DNA from: Symbiodinium microadriaticum
Taxonomy: Eukaryota; Sar; Dinophyceae; Suessiales; Symbiodiniaceae
NCBI GenBank assembly: GCA_001939145.1
Contig: LSRX01000524.1
Location: 143,567-207,566 of the forward strand
DNA length: 64,000 nucleotides
Direction: 5' to 3'
Below the pieces are notes generated by a model. That model worked only from the letters and a program-made list of their open reading frames with translations. It was not told the DNA's origin and ran no database searches. Position numbers and translations under genes: made by a program. Shown piece by piece: positions 12,076 through 24,020 of the stretch (the first letter of the stretch is position 1; each line of letters opens with the position of its first letter).

Positions 12076-12654
12076 CCACTCATATGTGCCACTGCTGCAC
12101 CTGCCGCTGCCGCTGCTACTGCTAGACGTAGCCTGCAATGATCGCCACGGTGAAACGGTTACACCATTGCACAAATGCTGATGGTTATTGTCCAGGTTGC
12201 TACACGGATAGCGTGCTGCGGGTGTAGGGCTACAGAATCGGGGTCTAGGGTTTGGGCTCTATGTCGGACCAGTATCGGACCTGAGCACGAAACCTGTAAA
12301 TTACAAGCCAAGCGGCTGAAGAGAAGTCTTTACGCGCCTGTTCCGTTCGTAATGTTGTGGACGAGTTGGTGCCTGCTTGCGGTAGCGAGGCGGCTGATGG
12401 CAAAGCAGAACTTCCAACGCAAGCAGCACACGAAAAAACACAGACTTAATGAGTTGATCCATGCGGAGGTCCTGAGTCCAGACTGAAAAACATACCTTTT
12501 CGAGGGCCACATAGCAGCTGCCACAATGAAGAGAAAGAACACGCAAAGTTGCTCACGGGATTCACAATAGCATTCAAAGAAGAAGGTCGGCCAGAAACAT
12601 CATGACTATAAACCACTTACTACTACGAAACATACAAGTAATGGAAGTGTTTGC

Positions 12655-12800
12655 ACTTTCGTCATGCAGACCGTCTCCATCATCCCCGTCATCCTGATCG
12701 CCATCATCATCAGCAGCTGCATCATCATCATGATCATCATCAACATCTGCATCATCATCAGTGCCACGACCAGCCTCATCCTCACCATCACAACCACCAT
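12655..12800. repeat. Imperfect ATC trinucleotide block
   Basis: ATC/CAT-rich with interruptions; not coding. Confidence 0.75.
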
Positions 12801-13685
12801 CAACATGCAGGTAGTGATGATAGCTTGAGCGCACTACTGCCTCGAAATGTTGCCTGGGGCTGCATGTCTGCAAGGCCTCTTGCGCAACCCAAAGGGCCCA
12901 TAACGAAACTGAGCCTTCGATTGATTCGGAAATGATCAACACTGCTGTCGATTCTTGTGAATTACAGCAAGACTCAGCAAGAGCCCAAAGGGTTAGGGAG
13001 CTAGGAGCATGCTTCTTCGCAAACTGCTTAGAAACTTTGCCGTAGTAAACTCCCAGGCTGTGTTCGACATGACAATATTATATAGGGGGGGTCAACGTTT
13101 CGAATGACTATAATTCTGTAGATGCAAAACCCGGTTTAGGCTTCAGCGTTTCTGGACTGGGCCATCTCAACCCGAAACCCTCGCCCCAGTTCCTCGAACT
13201 ATCCATCTCCGTTCTAAGGCAAGAGTCTGTAGAACACCTCTCCACTTGCCACGAAGAGCATGGCCGAACATTTTCGCCCAAAGGAGAACAGAACCTGCGG
13301 ATTGATGCGGGTAAGAAGAACATGAAAACAGCCGTTTAGGGTTTAGGGAACAGCCACGTGGGAAGACAAACCTGGTTGTGATGATGCAGGGCTTTGGGTA
13401 TTGCCCTGTTTGACCTTTCGAGCATCAGGGACCTCCTGGGGTGCGACGTTCCAGTCGCTGATGCACTCCACGCACACTTCCGTGTAGAAGGCCGCGTAGC
13501 GCACTTCGAGCCCAAGCAGGAAGTCCTGAGATATAACGACATCAACAACAACATAAACAAACAGATGTCATAATATTAGCCATACCAATAGTAGCTTAGT
13601 CAGAGCAGGCTATCTACAAGGCAAGTCATCCCAGGCTCTAGAGACCCGAAACCCTTCACAAAACACCTAAGGATAGCCTACCCTT

Positions 13686-13812
13686 ACCCTTAAAACCCCG
13701 AAACCTTGAACAAGAAACCCCAGCCCCTAAACCCCGAAACCTTTCGTCCCTAAACTCTTAAATCCTAAACCCTGAACCCTGAACCCTAAACCCCTAAACC
13801 CTCTTAAATCCT
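13686..13812. repeat. Degenerate telomere-like CCCTAAA block
   Basis: About 125 bp of CCCTAAAC, CCCGAAAC and CCCTGAAC variants in irregular register, preserving the 7-8 base spacing of a telomere repeat. Confidence 0.85.
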
Positions 13813-14136
13813 AAAGCATCGCTCTTGGAGTCGAGCATCATGCTTCGCAAGGAGCGGAGACCACGCTTCCCGGCAGAGCTCCCGATAGAGGAAATCCTGG
13901 GTGGGGGACTCTGGGTTTTTGGCTGAAACTTCTAAGAAACTGAATTACTTGTGCATGGCTTTTTCTTGTGGGTTTTGAGGAACCTAGCTTCGGTTATCGT
14001 TGTCGGAATTGTCGTACAAAAGATGGCTTGCTTATGAGGGGAGCTTCTGATATGAAGCCCCTTCAATCGTCTTGGTCTGGCTCCAAGGCTCCATGGCATG
14101 TCATCAGCATGTAACTGGAATCCACATCCCCGTAAG

Positions 14137-14220
<84 letters not shown>

Positions 14221-14225
14221 AGTAG
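14137..14225. repeat. (AGT)n trinucleotide array
   Basis: About 29 AGT units with one GAA interruption near 14,176. Confidence 0.95.
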
Positions 14226-14757
14226 TAAAGTTCTCTGCTGGCATATGCAGGCACTAGACTACGCTAAAACAACAACAACAACTGCCATCACGGCCACTAC
14301 TAGTCATTAATTTTCTGCCTCGGCTAGTTCTGGTTCTATTTCTACTTGTGCTGTCACTGCTGCCACTACAACCACGACTACTCCTACTGCGTAACACTCG
14401 CCACTACCAGCACTGCTGCGACTGCTGCGACTAGCAGTCAGTGCCAACTCCTCCCACTGCTCTCCCAATTCTTAGCACCACATACGACGCTTCACAGCCC
14501 AAGGGCTTGTATAACACTTACAACAAGGGTTACTAAGAGGGATATCATAACTGGGGCTTACTGCAAGGGTTTCCATAAACAGGTTTACCACAAGCCATAC
14601 TTCTTCTATAAGAAAGAACCTGCCCTCTGAGCGGCTGGGAGCAGAGTTGCCATCTCGTTCTTGCCGGGTGGGTGGACCTGCCAGCATGATTTATCATTTA
14701 TCAATCCAACAAGTGTTACCTCCTGCTAGTTTATCATTTCTTTCTTATGCATGCTCG

Positions 14758-15050
14758 TTACTCTCTCTCTATCTCTCTCTCTCTCTCCCTATATATATAT
14801 ATACACATACATACATACATACATACATACATACATACATACATAGACAGATATGTACATATTCCCACATCTGTGAATAGATACGTATAATGTATATACA
14901 TATATATATATATATATGTATATACACACACAGAAAAACCGTTATATATGTGTTTGTATATACATATATATACGTACATATGCACGTTACATACATACAT
15001 ACCTACCTACCTACCTACCTACCTACCTACCTACATACATACATACATGT
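14758..15050. repeat. Compound microsatellite: (CT)n, (AT)n, (ACAT)n, (CTAC)n
   Basis: The order is CT runs, AT runs, ACAT tetramers (about 14,804-14,844), AT-rich spacer, then CTAC tetramers (about 15,000-15,034) framed by ACAT units. Confidence 0.9.
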
Positions 15051-15321
15051 AAGTATGTGTGTGGCATGATCATATCTGGCTTTGGCATGTTGGGCTTTGG
15101 TATACTATAGCAGACTTGGAAGGTTGAAGTTCGGCGGGGACGTCTGACGGGTTCCGATCGAGCATGTCTGATTAGGGAATTCTGTAGGCTTGTAACCCGA
15201 TAGCCTCTACCGGAAATGACAGAGTACCAATCTCTCTGGGCATCAGAACCTGGAATCTGGATCGTGTTATATCATTGTCCGAAGATGCTGCGTACAGCTG
15301 AAGATGCAAGGTGCAGCTTTT

Positions 15322-15386
15322 GAATATGTGTGTGTGTACACACACGTCCTGTCTGTTTGTCTGCCTGCCTGCCTGCCTGCCTGTCG
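15322..15386. repeat. (GT)n and (CTGC)n microsatellites
   Basis: A GTGTGTGTACACACAC palindromic GT/CA switch is followed by CTGC tetramers. Confidence 0.8.
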
Positions 15387-16869
15387 TCAGTCCTGCCTGT
15401 CTGCAATTTGGGCGTAATTGAAGTATATCTGTGTGCTGTGTAGAGAAGCAGAAGTGTGCCAGCTGCTTCAGCTTTGCCTAATGCCGACACAAATTGCCCA
15501 CGGGCTTCGAGGGAACATGGTTTAGTATCATGTCCTTCAGATGTTTAGTATCATGTCATTGAGATATTTGTAGTGGCAAATGGAGGCTATGACACCAGTA
15601 CCAAGAATGGGCAACGAGCAGCACGACCATCGAACTTGTTGCCGTTGTCGTTACATATCGTCGTCGCCATCATCATCTTGCATCAACGCTATCACCAGCA
15701 TGGTCGTCGCCATGATCCTGATACATAAATCCTACACCCTGAAGCCCAATACCTAAACCGCAATCATCGTTGTCGCCCAAACCCTACACCCTAAACCTCA
15801 TCATCATCGTCGTCGTGCCCGGAACCAGTATCAAGCAAGTCAAGCCGAAGCACAAGAGTCTTCCGGCGCTGGAGATACCTGAGGTGAATAGCTCTGAAAC
15901 CTTTGTTGCTACTATGATGATGATTATTGTTCTTATTATAAGTGTTCTTATTATTGGCTCTTTTTCAAAAAAACTCAAAGTGTTTTGTCTAGGACTTATG
16001 GCCGTTAGATCTCTCGAGAAGTAAAGGATCAGGCCTGAGGTGAAAAGCTTGTGCTTACCTCCGTGGTGATCCTCACAGGGGCACGGTGCCGCCCGGAAGC
16101 ATTAGGCCCAGCCTAAACAATTCAGTAACAATTTCAATGGGCCTAGGGTCCACGGTAGACGCCAGATGAACTCCAGTTGACCATCAGCCATCACAAGTCT
16201 CCGCTGCAAACTGCCAAACTCACATAGCTCTGATGTGGTCACCGGCACAGTATGCAGCCAACTGAGAATGTATCGATATTGATGTGGAATGCTTGCTTTC
16301 GTTACCCTAAACCCTAAACCCTAAACCCTAAACCGGCAACCTTCTCCTGACGGCTCATGTCAAGAGGACCATGGAGTCTCACTGAGTCCGAGTTTCCCTG
16401 CTACCCTAAGCTTAACACTGGTTCCAACGCCCTGAACTTTAACCCCCAAACTGGTAATTATTTACGCCCCTAGATTCCTTCCTTAGAAGTACCCTGGACC
16501 CGAAACCCGAGCTTGGAGCTAAGAGACGCTTTCAGCTCGACTTCCAGCTTCGTTGACACAGGGTACGTCCTTCGACTCCAGGATAGCGTTCTAGGGAAGC
16601 CCGGCCCATCAGTTCTTAGGGCTTTTGTCTTTGCCGGCCTTATTCCAACTGCAGTTGGCTCTTTGGGTCTAGGGTTTAGGATTCAGCGTTTAGGGTTCAG
16701 GATATCCAAAACCCAAGTAAAACATGCAAGTGCACACTTCTGTCTGTATGTCTGTGTGCATGCGTGCATGCGTGCATGTATGCATGTGACATTCATATGC
16801 TCTTTTCTGTATATATGTATATGTATATATGTTTATGTATATGTACATGTATGTATTTGCTTATGTGCA

Positions 16870-17023
16870 CATACATTACATAACATAACATAACATAACA
16901 TTACATTACATTACATGACATTACATTACATTACCTTACCTTACCTTACCTTACCTTACGTTACGTTACGTTACGTTACGTGACGTGACATGACATGACA
17001 TGACATGACATGACATTACATAC
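16870..17023. repeat. Pentanucleotide array with ordered unit variants
   Basis: About 30 five-base units are arranged in homogeneous sub-blocks that differ stepwise: ACATA, ACATT, ACCTT, ACGTT, ACGTG, ACATG, then ACATT again. Confidence 0.95.
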
Positions 17024-17139
17024 ATATGTACATATTATATAGATACGCATGTACAGATAGATAGAGTCAGACAGAATGTGTGCAGGAAACGCTATTCCCT
17101 CGTGGCCTGCGTCTGCTAGAGCACGTGATGTACATACAT

Positions 17140-17381
17140 ACATACATAGACGTATATATGTATATAGACATATTATATATTTGTAGGTATGTGCATGTGT
17201 GTATATATATATATATACAACTTTACACTGTCTGTGTGCACGTACAATCGTGCGCGACGATGTGCATGTGCATGTATGTGTATGTGTGTATGCATAGATA
17301 AAGCATCTCTCTATATTTATATTTATATATGTATGTGTAGGTAGGTAGGTAGGTAGGTAGGTAGGTATGTATGTATGTGTG

Positions 17382-17417
<36 letters not shown>
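17140..17417. repeat. Compound (ACAT), (AT), (GTAG) and (GTAT) microsatellites
   Basis: AT dinucleotide runs at 17,203-17,218 and 17,390-17,416. GTAG tetramers at 17,337-17,368. Confidence 0.85.
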
Positions 17418-17418
<1 letters not shown>

Positions 17419-17774
17419 CCCTTCAATCTGAGCCCGAAGCATTGAACACTAGAACTGCCGGCCCAATCCCAGCTCCTGATGTAGTCGGCGACCTGCTTTT
17501 CTGCCTCCTGCTGCCTTTGCTGCTGCAAAAGCTCCAGGACTGAGAACGATCACATGGGCAAGAACGCATACTGCGAACCTGCAGGAGCACTCTCTGTAAC
17601 ACCAACGCAAACAACGAAGACAATACAAGCCGTAAGGCCGTTTCCGTCAAGGCGAACGACGACGATAGCTGACACCGACGTAAACTCCGTCGCAGGCTGC
17701 TGCTAAGCAGTGGTAAAGCAGAGCCGGTAAGAACCACAGCAGCGGCGTCCCTAGGAACAACAGCAACCAAAACC

Positions 17775-17811
17775 AGCAGCAGCAGCAGCAGCCGCGGCGG
17801 CAGCAGCAGCA

Positions 17812-17863
<52 letters not shown>
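17775..17863. repeat. (CAG)n array
   Basis: About 28 CAG/GCAG-register units with a CCGCGGCGG interruption near 17,793. The long minus-strand Leu-rich frame over it is driven by the repeat. Confidence 0.9.
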
Positions 17864-17864
<1 letters not shown>

Positions 17865-18476
17865 GCACACGAAAGGGCAGCAGCATACTCATCCCCCCGG
17901 CCCCACTGCTTTCGTCCAATCTGTTCAATCAGCAACAGCCTGCACTCCTCCCGCTCTCAGACTGATACTATCTCCTCCTGTAACTCATCCCAACAATCGA
18001 AAATCCAAAATCCTCAAGACTGTTGTGGAAAATGTGAAACACCTGACAGGGCCCAGCAGCACACTGTGGACACGACGGATATCCGAAATATCGTTGGTCA
18101 CAATGGATGTGAAAATCGACGCCAAGACCAAAGCTAGCCTTTGCAAGGCTAGATGCTTTGAGGGGGTTCAAAAGGGGCATTAGGGTTTTCGGTGTTCGAA
18201 GGTGTTGAAACCGAGCTTCTGTTGGTCGGGATCTAGGGCCGAGGCTTGGGGTTTCACCTCGCCTCTAACCACAATGCAATGCTAAAAGTTGCTACTTCCA
18301 CCGGTTTTTTCTGCAGTTTAGGGCTGAAGCTGCTGAGACCTGCGATGCCCGAGTTGGGCCTTGGAGGCTCAACGACTTCGAAGAGTCCCTGCCACCCATG
18401 AAAACAAGAAGACGGCCTTCACGGAAGGGGCATGGGCATAGGCATCTTTCCCTTGTGTCCTATGTGCCTTACTGGC

Positions 18477-18570
18477 TAACCCTAAACCCTAAAACCCTAA
18501 ACCCTAAACCCTAAGCCCCCAAACCCTAAACCCTAAATCCCTAAACCCTAAATCCTTAAACCCTAATAAA
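18477..18570. repeat. Telomere-like CCCTAAA block
   Basis: About 12 units, mostly exact CCCTAAA, with a few inserted bases. Confidence 0.9.
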
Positions 18571-18694
18571 CCCCATGCAAGGCTTAGCTTGGAGTCGAGG
18601 CCCAGGCGGGCGCGGCGTCGCGGGAGATCAGCTCGATGAGGCTTTAGGGTTGAGGGTACCGTCGGGCGTCAGTGCAGGCTACAAGGGTGTCAGC

Positions 18695-18835
18695 ACGGTT
18701 TAGGGTGTGGGGTTCAGGGGTTCAGGGTTCAGGGGTTCAGGGTTCAGGGGTTCAGGGTTCAGGGTTCAGGGTTTAGGGTTTAGGGTTTAGGGTTTAGGGT
18801 TTAGGGTTTAGGGTGTCAGGGTTAGGGTTGAGCGT
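18695..18835. repeat. Telomere-like block shifting from TTCAGGG to TTTAGGG
   Basis: The first half is built from TTCAGGG and GTTCAGGG units; the second half is six or more exact TTTAGGG units. The sharp change of unit fits sequential array growth. Confidence 0.9.
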
Positions 18836-20214
18836 TCCACAGACTATCCTCAAAAGCTCTGCAAGCTGCAGAACTCGTGGCTCTTCCGGATTGCAGAACC
18901 ACAAGAGACCAAAAGAGCCAAAACCCCCATGATTGCGGAATATCCCCAAAACCATAAGAAGATGCATGACAAGTATGACAATTCAATGATTTCTTATCAC
19001 TCCTCGGCTAGGGGCAATATGGTGCCTCAATAATAAGAACAGAGTTGGGGGTCCTTTACAATAGAAGTAGCCCCCCACATAAGGGCAAAACAGACTCTGC
19101 TCCAGATTCCCTATACCCTAAACCCTATAACCCTAAACCCTAAACCATAAACCCTATAGAGTTGAAGTTATGTTACAATGGACTCCGAAGCACTATTCTG
19201 ATTACTCGGCCACTTTGAGTTGTTCAGGCGCCGAAATCCTAAGCCCTAAAACCCTAAATTAAAGCCCCTAAAACCCTAAAGCCCCTAAGCCCAAAACCCA
19301 AGCCCTATATTGCTGTGCTTTCTGGGAATTGGGCCTGACGAGGCTTGCAGGTGATAGCGGGCCGAGGGTCGAACAGCGGATCTCTGCGAAGCTCTAGCTG
19401 GTTGTCTTTAGGGTTTAGGGTTCAGGGCCTTAGGGCATGACGGCCTTAGGGCTTTAGAGTTTTTGGTGGTCTTAAGTAGGGAGATTCGGGCTTTGGGGGT
19501 TTGGGGGCCTCCATCGAGTGTCGGGCTTAGGGGTGAGGGTTTTGTGATTGGGGGAATCCCTTTCTCACAGAAAGGAAGCCCAAACAAGGGTAGGGTGACG
19601 GCAGGGTGCATAGCTATATAAAGTTATTAAAATTATGAGCCTACTCGGCCTACTCCGCTAGCTTCAACTGAGACGTAGGTCTGAGAGCCCCTTTTGGAAC
19701 TTTGAGGGCTCTCCTAAACTAGGAAACCCGTAAACTGCAAAACGGTTCTCGTGCTGCCCAGGAGCCCGGTGGCAATGACTGAAAGTCCTCGCTCCATCTG
19801 CCTCTAGGCTTGGCCCGGTTTGCGGGCTTTGGATTTTGGGCTTAGGGTTTAGGGTTTTGGGTGTAGGTTTGCAAGGGTCGGAACCCGATTGGTTAAAAAC
19901 TCAATCATAGGAGGATAAGGGTGGTAGGTCTAGATCCCGGGCATTCGGGGGTCGAGGTACGCTGTGCGGGCTTGCTCAGAGGATAGCTGAAGAAGTGGCT
20001 ACTAACAACACAGGAGACTGCTCCTCCCGCTTGTCAGAGAGGCTGCTATTTCTAGATAGGCACCGGTAAACCCTATGTAGTTCTACTCTTAACAGGGCGC
20101 CCTATTGTTCGGGAACCCAAAAGGGACCCAGATGCATTGTCACAGTTCCCTTCCGGTATGCAGCTGTGACAAGTGGGATCTCAGCCACTGAGCAATTCAT
20201 ACCAATTTAGGGTT

Positions 20215-20313
20215 TACCCACAGGCCCCTAAGTAGTTCCTTTTTACTATATAATCTATATTTAGAATCCTATAAGGTAATCCCAAAAAGGAACTACTTAG
20301 GGGCCTATGGGTA
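20215..20313. mobile_element. MITE, TACCCATAGG family copy 1
   Basis: Thirty-base terminal inverted repeats (left starts TACCCACAGGCCCCTAAGTA, right ends CTTAGGGGCCTATGGGTA) flank a 39-bp AT-rich centre. GGGTT abuts both ends, but that also arises from the surrounding TTTAGGG units, so it is weak evidence of a target duplication. The second copy is at 54,311-54,404. Confidence 0.8.
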
Positions 20314-22224
20314 GGGTTTAGGGTTTCCGATATCCAAGCAGCAACTCGGAACTCTTGTAGGAACGATACGCCGAAACCTATCAGGGAACCCGGGAACCCA
20401 TAAACGCCAATGCCACTGCCCTCAGAGAAGACCCCTTGTTAAGAAAACCTCAGACATTGAACAGAAGCCTGCAGCCAAGGCACGTTGTCAGCAGCATGTT
20501 TTCTGTCATCCGCGAGGGGGGCAGGCGTGCCATGGTAAATTCCTGAGGGCTGACGATAGGGTTGGGAACTTCAATACCGATGGTCATAACAACACCCCTA
20601 AGCCCTAAGCCCGAAACACTAAAACCTAACCCCAACACCTACACCACAACCATGACCACGACGGCTAAAAACCTTCAGATTTCCTGGGAGCCGCCCGAAG
20701 ATCCGTGGGGAGGCAGCATTGGGCGTAGGGTTTAGGGTGTAGTATGTTAAACTAGGTTTAAGGGTTAGGGTTTAGGATTTCAGGATTTAGTATTATCCGG
20801 TTCCATGGGTATCTTGAGCATCCCAAAAACCGAGTCTAGCATAGCCTAACTATTGGCCGGATGTTTTGATGTGAAAGACAGGTAGTAGCTTAGAAGACCA
20901 TGAAGCTAGAGAACAACATCTAGATATTCATGACATGAACTGTGTATCTATCAGAGTTTAAAGCAGTTTAAGGTCTTCGCAGCCTAGCTCATTGAAACGA
21001 TTCAGGTTTTATCTGTCTGTCTTGGTTGGTTTGATTCATCATTAGTTTGAAGCAACGGGATAAATTCAACTTGCATCCATGGCCCCGAACCAACCCCTGA
21101 ACTCCTACGTAAACCTAAGCCACTGATTAAACCCTAAGCCCGATAAGAACCCTTAAAACACCTGAAATTAAATTCGTGATTTGGCTATCACACGTGAACA
21201 ACAAGCTGCTGGTATTTCAAGCCAAGATGCCATAGCAACCATGTACTGCTCCATCCTGGCAATTGCAAGTGGGTAGTGAGTTTAGGGTTTAGGGTTTGGG
21301 GGCTGGGGGTAAAGCAGGTGGCATCGTCGTCGTCATCACAGGGACGGGCTGCTCGGCTGGGGGCCTTGACCCCGAACGAAAATTGAAATCCAGCCAGAAA
21401 AAATTACACCCCATATAGGCAAAAAGCTCTGTCTTTGCTGCGCGGTTTCGGGATACTCTCCCCTCCCCTACACCCTAAACCCTAAACCCTATATCGGATT
21501 CCTGCATAGGCCTTTTGAAGGGCTTGGAGGCTTTTCTGCACACGTCCAACATCCAAACTAATGCAAGTGGAGTGGGATCCCGACGGACAAAATCCAAAAT
21601 CAGCAGGTGAAAGGGGTACACACCGATCGAAGTTCAAATCTTCCAAAATACCTTGGTTGAGGAATAAATTGCAACGGGATCCATGGTATGATTTAAGGTG
21701 TGTTCTTTAATCAAGGGATTTTGGAAGATCTGGGAAGCCAGAGTGAGAACCGGACAGCAGCAAAAATCTGTCAGACACAGCAAACTGGCGGAAGGCAGTA
21801 AGAGCCCTGAGCTCTAAACTTATCCTCCAAGCCTGGTCCCTAGACCCTAGATGAAACCTCAAAGCCCACACCGACAAGACCCGGTTGGAGGGTTCAGGGC
21901 CAAGTACTTGAAGACCCTGAGGCACCAAGCCCGAAAAGAGTCAAAAGCACGAACCCCCAATCATCCCAAACCCTAAACCCTAAATCCCCAAATCTCCCAA
22001 ACCCGCACACTGCGGCCTCTATGACGGTTTGCACATCGCCAACCCCGCAACCTCCACCCTTCACACTTACAGACTCTGCATCCTAGGAATAAGAATAACA
22101 ATAACAATAGCAATAATCTACACGGGTTTAGGGTTTCCGGGTAGTTATAATGACAGGGATACCAACAGAACCACTAAAATGAGCCCCTTGAGGCCCCGAG
22201 CCCCAAGCCATCAGACTCTACAAC

Positions 22225-22345
22225 TTCGCATCCTAAACCCCTAACCTAAACCCTAAATCCCTAAACCCTAAACCCCTAAACCCTAAACCCTAAACCCCTA
22301 AACCCTAACCCTAACTCCCTGAACCCCAAACCCTAAACCCTGCCT
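22225..22345. repeat. Telomere-like CCCTAAA block
   Basis: About 15 CCCTAAA units with occasional extra C. Confidence 0.9.
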
Positions 22346-22435
22346 GGGGCGGTTGTGCAAGGACTCTTCGTGAACCCATCCTCCGACACGGTCGCCCACA
22401 AAGAACCTGTGATTCGGCTCTAGGGTCCCGGGGGC

Positions 22436-22672
22436 CTCGGTTCAGGGTTTAGGGTTTTTTTCGGGGTTTTTAGGTTTTAGGGATTTAGGGTTGAGGGGTG
22501 CAGAGGTTCAGGGTTGAGGGGCGTAGGGGTCCAGGGGTTTAGGCGATTTCAGGGGTTGAGGGTTGAGGGGTGTAGGGTTTAGGGCTGAGGGGTTTACGGG
22601 TTGAGGGTTGAGGGGTTTAGGGGTTCAGGGCTGAGGGTTGAGGGTTTGGGGGTTTAGGGTTTAGGGTGTACT
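22436..22672. repeat. Degenerate TTTAGGG/TTGAGGG block
   Basis: About 235 bp with TTTAGGG, TTGAGGG and TTCAGGG variants in loose register. It has opposite orientation to the CCCTAAA block 100 bp upstream. Confidence 0.85.
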
Positions 22673-23675
22673 TAGTACGCCGACGGTTTGGCGGTTTGGA
22701 CTTGGGGCTTAGCCGGCTCCATCGTCTAGAGATCAGGCTTCAAAGATGGTTTTGAGCAACCCGGGACCCCTAAACCCTAAAGCCTACAAGGAACCCGATG
22801 TGCCATCCTGAGCCGCTTGCATAGCGTCAGTCTGCAATAACGAACACGAAGGAAACATGAATTGTTGTGTTGTGCTCAGAATAGAACAGAACAGCATATC
22901 AGCTTTTAACCAGCAGTATAATTCGAGTATCGTAACCCCTTCTAGAAAAAGATTCTAGTTGTTATGGCCCCTAACATTCCATCCAGAAAATATTCCAAAA
23001 CCTCAGCACAAGTCCCTGGACGCCCAAAAACGAGCTTCACAATCCCTCGATGCGTCCAAAGCACCAAACACAGGCCAACCAGTGCAACAAGAGCGCGCAG
23101 CCCATTATCGCTGATCTCAGAGGCGGCAGACTTGAAATTCGGGCTTCTGGGTTCAGTGGTTCTGAGAATGCTTGGAGATCAGGGTCTGGGTTCGCGAGGA
23201 CGATGGCTAGAGAGCCTGTGCAGCTGATAAGTCGGGTTACACAGAAATCTACATCCCTGTTCATCTCACGTCACTTCTGGACAGAAAGCTCTTCAGGCTG
23301 CCACGAAAAGCAATGCCTCAAGCACGGGGCAAGAGTACCCTCTGAAGCCTGGGCAACCAAAATTTCAACTGCACCTTCGGGTCAACGGTTTGTTGGCTCT
23401 TGACGCATGTATGCACCCCCGACACTGCATTGAACATTGGGTTTTGACTATAAAGTTTAAAGGCTAGGGTTCCTTAAAAGGCGGCTCTGTATCAGGGCAT
23501 TAATATGGTTGATGATGATTTGTAAAGGGGTTCGTCGGGTTCATAGGCTCTACATCCCGAAAAATCTTGCATGCAACCTCCACCACCTCAGTCAGACTGT
23601 CAAAGCGACCACGATCTTCACCCCATGCATGCTTGAATACGTCGAGATGATCGGATGGCTGCCCCTCCAGGAAAA

Positions 23676-23713
23676 GATGGTGATGATGGTGGTGATGATG
23701 ATGGTGATGATGG

Positions 23714-23782
<69 letters not shown>

Positions 23783-23786
23783 CTGC

Positions 23787-23832
<46 letters not shown>

Positions 23833-23918
23833 GGCGATGATAACGGTGATGATGATGATGATGATGATGATGATGACGATGATGATGGTGATGATAATGA
23901 TGATGAGGATGGTGGTGG

Positions 23919-23949
<31 letters not shown>

Positions 23950-24020
23950 GGTGGTGCTGTCGCTGGTGCTGGTGCTGGTGCTGGTGCTGGTGGCAATGGT
24001 GATGCTGATGAAGGTAGTAA
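23676..24020. repeat. Large (GAT)n array with GGT-rich end
   Basis: About 115 trinucleotides: GAT with scattered GGT, GAC and GCT, ending in GGT/GCT runs. Polyaspartate, polymethionine and polyserine frames here are artefacts. Confidence 0.95.

Larger units (their letters stand above)
9640..16800. other. Repeat mosaic without supportable genes
   Basis: It contains the foldback elements and microsatellites listed separately, plus degenerate telomere-like heptamers in both orientations (for example 10,800-10,860, 11,075-11,100, 11,455-11,485, 13,680-13,812, 15,775-15,800, 16,303-16,334). Apparent polyThr, polyVal, polyLeu and polySer frames are trinucleotide arrays. I see no gene. Confidence 0.55.

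Noticed and set aside
11765-12181. Long polyThr, polyVal, polySer frames
   Set aside because: ACT/ACC/CTG trinucleotide array; no non-repeat sequence in the frames.
17423-17935. 170-codon Leu-rich minus-strand frame
   Set aside because: Its body is the CAG array and the flanking parts show no domain or second support.
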